From: Amorphophallus konjac | Lineage: Eukaryota; Streptophyta; Magnoliopsida; Alismatales; Araceae | DNA length: 64,000 bases | Reading direction: 5' to 3' | Assembly (NCBI GenBank): GCA_022559845.1 | Contig: CM040118.1 | Location: 163,700,331-163,764,330, forward strand | Shown here: in pieces, positions 57,005 through 64,000 of the stretch | How positions within the stretch are numbered: the first letter of the stretch is position 1 | Layout: each line of letters starts with the position of its first letter | Translations under genes and position numbers: made by a program | Notes under the pieces: model-generated | What the model saw: the letters and a program-made list of their open reading frames with translations, nothing else | What the model was told of the DNA's origin: nothing | Database searches by the model: none

Positions 57005-59178
57005 ATTGTGTTTAGAACCCAACCAAATTTGGGTCCCATCAAACTCTTCAGATTTTTAAAACATGAAACCATTTCTTTTGGAATCCAAACCTTCCTAGCA
57101 TTCACGTTTTGTTTGCTTAGAGTAGGGATTTGATTTTTCTTTTCTACTTTGACATTCACTTTTTGTTTAGAAGCTCTTTGTTGGATTTTGTAGAAGTTTG
57201 AGGAAGTTTGCTTCTTAAACCATTGAGGCCGTTGGTTGGTTTTGGGTTGAAAGTGATTGTTTTGCCACCTAGGGGATTGAGACTTATGAGATTGGTGAAC
57301 ACATGAATCACAATTTCTCCAAAAGTAGGGTGGTGTTGGCCTATATGAATGTGCAATCTAGTTATGGTGATATCTGGAAGATTGAGCATGCAATGGCCAA
57401 GGAAGTGTTGACCTATACTGCGGGGAAGGTCGACCTTTCTTAGATTTTTGGATAAACTTTTTGGGAATTTCAGTTACTGCCTCTTCAATCTTTTCTTTTC
57501 CTTTGGATGTTATTTTTGAGGTAGAAGCATCAGAAGAGGAAACAAATGTGACAGTCTTTAACCCAATTGGCCTTTTGTTTGTTGGTTCAAAACCTAACCC
57601 TTCTTTGTTGAAGTTCATTCTAGTACCTAGCAATGCATCTAGGTTTTCTTTCCCATCCACAAATTTTTCCAAAGATTGTTGTTTATCCTTCAGCTCTTTT
57701 TGTAGGTTTTCAATGTTTTGCAAGAGTTGAATGTTGACTTGTTTGACAGCTTCATACTTCTCATTGCTTAATTTATTATCCTTTTCATAGCTTTGCATTT
57801 TTAGTTTCATGCTATCAATCTCATTTCTTAAGTTCTCATTTTCAGTTTCCAAGTCAACCATTTCTTTTCTTCCCTCTTCCAAATTTTTAATCATTTTCTT
57901 AAGATCTTCAATTTCAGTCTCAAGTAGAGCATTCTTATCATTCATATCATGATCATGCACAAATAAGTTAATTTTTTTTTCAATGATTTATTCTCCTTTT
58001 TGTGCATGTCATATTTTTCCATGAGCTGTATATATGCTTCCTCCCAATCATCAAGTGTGTAATTTTTAAATGGAGAGTTTACCTCGGTTTCTTCGTCACC
58101 TCTGGCCATGAGACAAAGGTCTTCTTTTTCCTTGTCCGATGAGCTAGTTCCACCATCACTTTCTTCCTCGTCACTCCAGGTGGACACCATGGCCTTGTTC
58201 CTCTTCTTGCCCTTCCATTTGTCAGCCTTTTTGAATCTGTCAGGACAATCGGTCTTGAAATGCCCTGATTTGTTGCAAGAATAACAAATGATTTTGTCAG
58301 ATTTCTTAAAGTTTTCAGAATTAGATTTGAAACCATTTCTTACCTTTGACTTTTCTATCATGAAGCTCTTACTTTCTTTTCTCAGAAATTTTCTGAACTT
58401 ACGTGTGAGTATGGCTACGTCATCCTCATCTCCCTCACTTGCCGAATCCCCACCTTCATCAGAAGTGCCTTGACCGCTGGGTCCTGCTTTAAGAGCTAGG
58501 GGCTTTTTCTTAGGCACCACAACCTCTTTGTTCTTAAGGTTGATCTCATAGGTCATCAATGACCCAATGAGTTCATCTACCTTAGTTGTTGTGAGATCTC
58601 TGGATTCTTCAACCACGGTCGTCTTCGTGTGCCATGTTGGAGTCAATAATTTTCCTCACAATTTCATGTTCTGAATATTTCTTTCCCAAATCTGTTAGAC
58701 TATTAGTAAGCACAGTTAAGTGAGCATACATGTTTTGAATCGACTCATCAGGCTTCATGCGGAACATTTCATATTCAGAAACTAAAATGTTGGCTTTTGT
58801 TTCTCACACCTGAGAGGTTCCTTCGTAAATTACCTTTAGCTTGTCCCACATCTGTTTTACCATTGTGTAGGTAGCAACTCTTGAGAATTCTACTGGATGA
58901 AGTGAACATTGCATGATGCGTTTAGCACTCCAGTTGACAGTGGATTATCTTATTTGTTCTTTTGTCTACAAGTCCTCATTATCTGTAAGCTCATACAGAC
59001 CTTTGCTAATCACTCGCCAAAGTTCGTAGTCTTGGGCGGGCATGAACACCTGTATACGATGTTTCCAATAGGGATAATTCGTTCCAATAAAGTAAGGAGG
59101 CCTATTCACATAATGTCCTTCAGGTAGAAAACCTTTGGACGCTGATCCACCAATTCTCTCAAGGTCGTTGGACCCCAT
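57005..59178 (-). pseudogene. Element J copia gag (coiled coil, CCHC knuckle), broken
   Basis: ATG at 59178, just after the primer site, opens MGSNDLERIGGSA and then a PPYFIGTNYPYWKHR box, the usual copia gag start. Stops near 58966 and in 58620-58810 break it. The open part 57942-58646 has MTYEINLKNKEV, a CYSCNKSGHFKTDC knuckle (near 58260) and an acidic stretch. A frameshift near 57955 leads to a Glu/Lys-rich coiled coil (57358-57960) with KENLDALLGT, matching element B. The segment to 57005 ends near KVWIPKEMV, the spacer box before protease. Confidence 0.82.
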
Positions 59179-59190
59179 AATGAGAGGTTA

Positions 59191-59203
59191 GGCTCTGATA
59201 CCA
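59191..59203 (-). promoter_or_regulatory. Primer binding site of element J
   Basis: Minus strand TGGTATCAGAGCC lies two bases after the 5' LTR. Confidence 0.9.
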
Positions 59204-59205
59204 CT

Positions 59206-60913
59206 TGTTGAGTAGTGGATAGTGGATCTAGAGGGGAGGGGTGAATAGATCTGCCCCTCTTTTCGCAATGTAACCCTCTTTAAAGCTAGATAATGATAAT
59301 AGCAGCGGAATATAACTAGCTAAACGAAAAACACAACGATTTGCTTAGCAAGATGATTATGCAATATAGAGATTGAACCTAAGCATGCATCTAACACAAA
59401 GCAGTCGCACAATCAAACCACAACACGCGAGATTTTAAGGTGGTTCGGACTGAATCCCCAGTCCTACGTCCACCCCTCACCAATTCTGGTGAGGCTCCAC
59501 TAGTGCCACGCACTGAACCGCAAATCGGAAAGACCTCCGATTACCTTCCTACTAACCATAGGTAGGGACGTCAATCACTGCAAATCGGACAACTTCTGAT
59601 TGCCTTCCTACTAACCACCGGTAGGGACGATCTTCAGTTTCAAATGTTTGAATGAAATGGAAAGAGAACAAATATGAAAACACTCAAACAAGATATAGAA
59701 TATGCTCAAAGAGAAAAGATCTTGTCTGAGATTGCTGGAGCTTGAATCTGATGCTTCAATGGTATCTTCTTCCTTGTGAAAAGATCTTGCTTGGATCACC
59801 TTGAGTTGATGAAGAAGATGAAGGATGCAGATTTGATCTCCCTTGAGAATGGGCTTCTTTAGATCACCTTGGGATGATGAAGAGGATGATGGTTGCAGCT
59901 TTATCTTCACTTGGCTTGGGGTTGATCTCCTCTTAAAGTAGCTTGAATCACTTGAAGATTTGATGAAGAACTTCTTCTCGGAGTACTATTCACAGCTATA
60001 GTACTCGAACTCCTCTCCCTTGAACACACCCTTCTAGCCTCCTTTGATCTCCCTTGGATTCACAAATGATCAACTAGGGTTTCTAACCCTCTTGCATTGG
60101 TTTTATATCTTTTGAATGATCCTTAGACATCCCCGAGACCAAATCCACAATCCATGGGGGATTGGGTGACTTTGGGGTTAAACAAATACAAGGAAAGGGG
60201 CTCTTCTCGAAGTGGAAAAAAAAGTCAACATTTGTTGGCTCGGGGCTAGCAGTCGACCTGTGGAAGTTGGCGGTCGACCGCTACTGAGAAACGCTGTAGA
60301 AATTTAGTCCCTAGTATTTCCGGTCGACCGCTACCGGGTTGGCGGTCGACCACCACTGAGAATCGTGCAAACAGGGAGTTGCTGGCAGGGGCGGTCGACC
60401 ACCCCTGTGCTGGCAGTCGACCGCCAGCTGGGCAGACCCCGAGTTATGCCGGGTCAGTCCGTTAACCACTTTAGCTCCATCGCTTGAGTCCTTTAGCAGC
60501 CCGTTCTCATCTGTGGCATCAACCTTGACAGTCTTGAAGATTTCTATTGATTATATCGCTCCTATAAGCAAAATTTTGTTCCGGGGGTGGACCCTAGCAA
60601 GGGGCGTTGCCCCCTTGACCCCTGCGACCTGACCGGGCTGGTCTATCCGCGTGACCTGACCACGCAGGTCGATCCGCGTGCGAGGGCGTAATCATTGAGC
60701 TTTCACTTTTACGATCTCCACTCCATTCCTTGGCATATCTGTCATGAAAGAACATCAAGTAGTTTAGTCATATAAGAGTGGTAAAACATCAATAACTTAT
60801 AGTGTTTAGCCATTATCAAAACCAAGATTATCAAATAACTCAAATGACCACATGATGATGTCGAATGACCCAAGTGACCACAAGATGACTCAAATGACCA
60901 CAGGGGCACAACA
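59206..60913 (-). repeat. Element J 5' LTR (1708 bp)
   Basis: Full-length match to solo LTR H, with the CCTCACC..GGTGAGG hairpin at 59475-59494, GGTCGACCGCC palindromes at 60240-60425 and TATA-like GATATAAAAC (minus) near 60101. The right flank TACTC (60914-60918) is the same target as for H. Confidence 0.9.
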
Positions 60914-62287
60914 TACTCTTCCCTACAACTCAAGAAGCATGAAGAGAACTACCCAGTCCATGACTTAGAGTTGGCTGCGGTAGTATTTGCATTGAAGATA
61001 TGGAGACATTATCTATACGGAGTGCAATTTATTGTATACTCCGATCATAAGAGTCTCAAGTATCTCTTCTCTCAAAAAGAATTGAATATGAGATAGAGAC
61101 GTTGACTAGAATATCTCAAGGACTTCGACTTCACAATACAATATCATCCTGGAAAGGGTAATCCCGTAGCTGATGCCCTCAGTCGAAAGCCAAGAGTAAT
61201 ATTAGCCAATTGCATGATTCAGGAGTGGAAGTTGCTAGAACAATTCTTTAAGCTTAATATAAGCATAGACAAGGAAAGAAAGTGTGTTACACTATCGCAT
61301 ATGAGCATACAGCCAGACTTACTCTCTGAAATACAAGGACTTCAAAACAATGACCCAACATTAGTGGAAATCAAGGGAAAATATGAAGAGAAATCTGATT
61401 TCAAATTAGCATCAGATGGAAGGTTGTTATTCGGAGACATAACTTGTATACCGGAATGTCCAAAGCTAAAGAAGAAGATCTTAGATGAAGCTCATAGATC
61501 AAGGTACACCATTCATCTAGGATCTACCAAAATGTACCTAGATTTGAAAAGGACCTTTTGGTGGCCCAACATGAAAAGAGAAGTAGCGGACTTCGTGTAT
61601 CACTGTCTCACATGCCAACAAGTCACGGCGGAACACCAAAAGCCTGTCCACAAGCTACATCCTCTTGATATTCCCAAGTGGATGTGGGAGGATATCGGTG
61701 TGAACTTTATTATGGGACTATCTAAATCTGGAGGAGGACATGATGGAATTTGGGTCATCATAGACCATTTGACCAAGTCGGCACACTTCTTGCCAATTAA
61801 GAGCCGATGGGCAGTAGATGTTCTTGCCGCTTGGTACATTAAAGAGATAGTCAGACTACATGGAATTCCTGTCTCAATCGTGTCTGACCGAGACCCTCAT
61901 TTTACTTCTCATTTTTGGAAGGGTCTACAACATTCGTTGGGAACGAGACTTAACTTTAGTACCACTTTTCATCCTCAGACGGATGGTCAGATCGAGAGAA
62001 TAAATCATGTAGTAGAAGATATGCTCAGGGCTTGTATCATTGATTTTGGTGGAAGCTGGCATGATCACTTACCTTTGGTCGAGTTTACGTACAACAACAG
62101 CAACCAGGCAAGCATACAAATAGCACCTTTCGAAGCCTTATACGGAAGGAGTTGTCGATCACCCTTGTGCTGGGATGAAGTTGGTGAGAAACAACTCTTA
62201 GGCCCAGAGATGGTAAGGGATACCACCGAAAAGATTCAATTGATTAGAGAGAGACTTCAAGTAGCTCAGTCTAGACAAAAGGCTTAT
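60914..62287 (+). pseudogene. Element G RNase H end and integrase, second copy
   Basis: Duplicates 43658-43918 plus 51097-52106, without element I, and runs about 180 bp further. It has TAG and TGA codons near 61097 and 61106, then is open from 61214. Integrase finger CLTCQQVTAEH, core VNFIMGL (Asp to Asn at the first catalytic site), VSDRDPHF, HPQTDGQIERIN. It ends at VAQSRQKAY where LTR K begins. The two copies differ by many single bases, so the duplication is not recent. Confidence 0.88.
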
Positions 62288-64000
62288 TGTCACGCCACGA
62301 GCGCGGAAGGAACTCGGAGACGCGTGATGAGTTTATATCGATCATGTCAATCAGAGCGTTTAGTGTATTCGACACAAAGATAGAATTCGCAAAAGTAAAT
62401 ATAACCCAATCCTTTATTCAATTACAACCTCAAAATACTTCTAATTACAAATGAAAATGCTAAGACTCAAAAAAAGGAAAAAGTACAATGATTGACTCAA
62501 GAAAAAAGATAAGACTAGTGACGCTTGGATGGATAGAGTAGATCTAATCTCTTCACTCTTGACCTTTCCCATTCGAAAGAGTTTCGTCCTCGGACTTACC
62601 TAAAAAAAAATAAGGGAAAAACACTATGTGAGCGAACGCTCAGTAGGGATTATATCTCAAGAGCTAGCTTGCTTTAAGTAAATTACAAGTTAGATGAACG
62701 CAATTTAGCTATGCATGTTCGCGTAAAACGACAATAGAGAATGTATAACAAGAGAATAGAGAATGTATATCAAGTGATAGTGAGTGAACTAGCAAGTTTT
62801 TCAAGAACTCATGTAAAGATAGCAAGATAATCAAGCACGTATATCTATCATGTCAAGTGATTATGTCATGTCAAGAATTGGCTATCATGTTTCAAGCAAG
62901 TACAATAAATACCCTTTCCGGATCACGCAAGTCATGTCATGTCAAGTCAAGTCAAGTACGAGATTTGTGGAATGTCTATCAAGCTAGTCATGCACTTCGG
63001 TATAATGCCATACCGTGATCATTACAACTCCCATGGGCACTAGTACTTTTGGGTGCTCCTCCCAGGACCAGATCGGGCCCTATATGCGCAGGCATTGATC
63101 ATATATTTTTGACATCCACTATAGTTATAGCTAATATAGAATTCCAAGGATTGAAGCTGGTATGAATTTTAAGGTAGATCGTGTGGAATAGAATCACAAG
63201 GATTGAACATGTAGGGATGATAATAACGGTATAACCAGGATTCATATTAAAACTAGGTGGAATCGGCTCCCTAACTTGGGTGCCAAGACAATAAGAATAA
63301 GTTCTCATATATAGATGGTCGCTCGTTCTTGTACATGATAAGGTAAATAGAATTAGTGTCCATAAGTATGGCACATCATTCTTAAGCAGTATTAATGGCA
63401 TGGTTTCCATTTCCATTAAAGGGTATTCTCATGACATCAAAATAGCATATCATGATGGCCGGTATACCATGTTTCTTTAGAGTGACATGAAAATCAAGTA
63501 GTGTCATGGGTTTTGATGGTACAACCTGCTCGGCTGCCTTGAGGGAATCCAAGGCTAGTGAAGTCTTACGGAGGTCTCTATGATAAAGTCACAGGTCCAA
63601 AAGAACGGAATGTCCCATGGAGGGTTCATCTATCACCGAGAAATAATGGGTAGTCGATAAAACATCATGAAACGTGGGGCTATATTCACGGAATGGAATA
63701 TAGAGCCAGTGTACACAACCCATGGTCAAGGGTTATAGAAAACCATGAAAATCAGGAAATCATGATATCAGTAAATTGACGCCTGAGCTTAAGTCTTCAT
63801 TTTCTGAATTGGCGCCCTTGTCAGGGTCGTCAGTTCAGTAAATGGCGACTCTTCACTCAGTCGTTACATCCAGATTATGTAAATATGAATATCTGTAAAC
63901 ATTTTCAAATTTCGATTATTATAAAAATGACGCCTTTCATAGAGGCTTCAATTCTGTAAATAGCGCCCTAGTCAGGGGCGTCATATATCAAATTAAAGGG
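62288..64000 (-). mobile_element. Element K: Tekay LTR, cut by the window edge
   Basis: TGTCACGCCACGAGCGCGG at 62288 is the LTR end of a minus-strand element. The sequence follows the complement of the element G LTR (39262 back to about 37780). The target duplication would be CTTAT (62283-62287). It contains the LTR-conserved AGAGTGACATG and GGTCTCTATGA boxes. Whether it belongs to a complete element or a solo LTR cannot be seen. Confidence 0.85.
63778..63982. repeat. Array of short palindromes in LTR K
   Basis: Five units, for example GGCGCCC..AGGGTCGTC near 63819 and AGCGCCCTAG..AGGGGCGTC at 63963-63982, spaced about 35-60 bp. The array continues past the window edge. Confidence 0.75.

Larger units (their letters stand above)
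52107..60913 (-). mobile_element. Element J: Sirevirus-type Ty1/copia with truncated 3' LTR
   Basis: The 5' LTR is 59206-60913, the primer site 59191-59203, gag 57005-59178, pol 54339-57001, non-coding region 52426-54338, purine tract 52412-52425, and 3' LTR 52107-52411 (cut). Its right flank TACTC equals the target of solo LTR H. Integrase and reverse transcriptase motifs (FGPTRTASL, IYVDDIVFGST), the coiled-coil gag and the long 3' non-coding part fit the SIRE lineage. It is broken by frameshifts, stops and a deletion in the RT-RNase H region. Confidence 0.88.
36065..62287 (+). mobile_element. Element G: second Tekay-type chromovirus, heavily interrupted and partly duplicated
   Basis: The 5' LTR (36065-39262), primer site and gag-pol up to RNase H (39435-41964) are followed by solo LTR H, more RNase H (43658-43918), element I, RNase H end and integrase (51097-52106), element J, a second copy of RNase H to integrase (60914-62287) and then LTR K. 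The protein is closely related to that of C but the LTR differs. Its own 3' LTR is not in the window. Every coding segment carries stops. Confidence 0.85.

Noticed and set aside
41965..60913. H and J as two independent insertions
   Set aside because: They share the same TACTC target and the same position in RNase H of G, and the copy-1/J junction at 52106 has no target duplication.
62288..62383. C-terminal end of the second integrase copy (CHATSAEGTRR...)
   Set aside because: It is translation of the LTR K end; the protein is cut at 62287.

Overview
This is a plant nuclear window, almost certainly from a large repeat-rich angiosperm genome. It consists entirely of nested and decayed transposable elements. 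I see no host gene, tRNA, rRNA or CRISPR array. The evidence for a plant is a CACTA/En-Spm element with a plant-type transposase gene, Tekay/Del-type chromoviruses with a chromodomain-like tail, Sirevirus-type Ty1/copia elements, and initiator-tRNA-Met primer binding sites. I cannot name the species.

Layout, left half. 1-609 is the end of a Tekay-type LTR. About 610-34706 is the 3' part of a CACTA transposon; its terminal CACTA is at 34702-34706 on the minus strand and its left end is not in the window. Two insertions split it. The first is a gag-only Sirevirus-like element B (710-22236, target duplication CGTGT/CGAGT), whose gag is split by a Tekay element C (3705-14401, minus, perfect duplication ATGGA). 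The second is a Sirevirus-type solo LTR D (23798-32440, duplication ATATG), which carries a non-autonomous Ty3/gypsy element E (24369-30510, minus, duplication CAGGG).

Right half. 34707-36064 is an orphan Sirevirus-like non-coding piece F. A second Tekay element G runs from 36065 and is broken four times: by a Sirevirus solo LTR H (41965-43657), by a non-autonomous gypsy element I (43919-51096, duplication CTGAT), by a partly duplicated Sirevirus J (52107-60913, minus) and by another Tekay LTR K (62288 to the window end). H and J sit at the same TACTC target in two copies of the same stretch of G. A tandem duplication followed by LTR-LTR recombination explains this better than two insertions.

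Coding capacity is all broken. C is nearest to intact: one 1450-codon gag-pol frame with three nonsense codons. J keeps copia gag, protease, integrase, partial reverse transcriptase and an RNase H end. E and I keep different halves of gag, a shared uncharacterised reading frame, and an integrase tail with a chromodomain-like end, but no protease, reverse transcriptase or integrase core.

The most interesting signals are not genes. (1) A 90-100 nt element, apparently folded into an outer helix and three hairpins with compensatory changes, occurs six times in Sirevirus and gypsy elements. (2) A reading frame of unknown function is conserved between E and I. (3) Arrays of short covarying palindromes fill the Tekay LTRs. 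(4) The CACTA gene carries a tandem array of 57-bp exon plus 77-bp intron units. All alignments and folds were done by eye.
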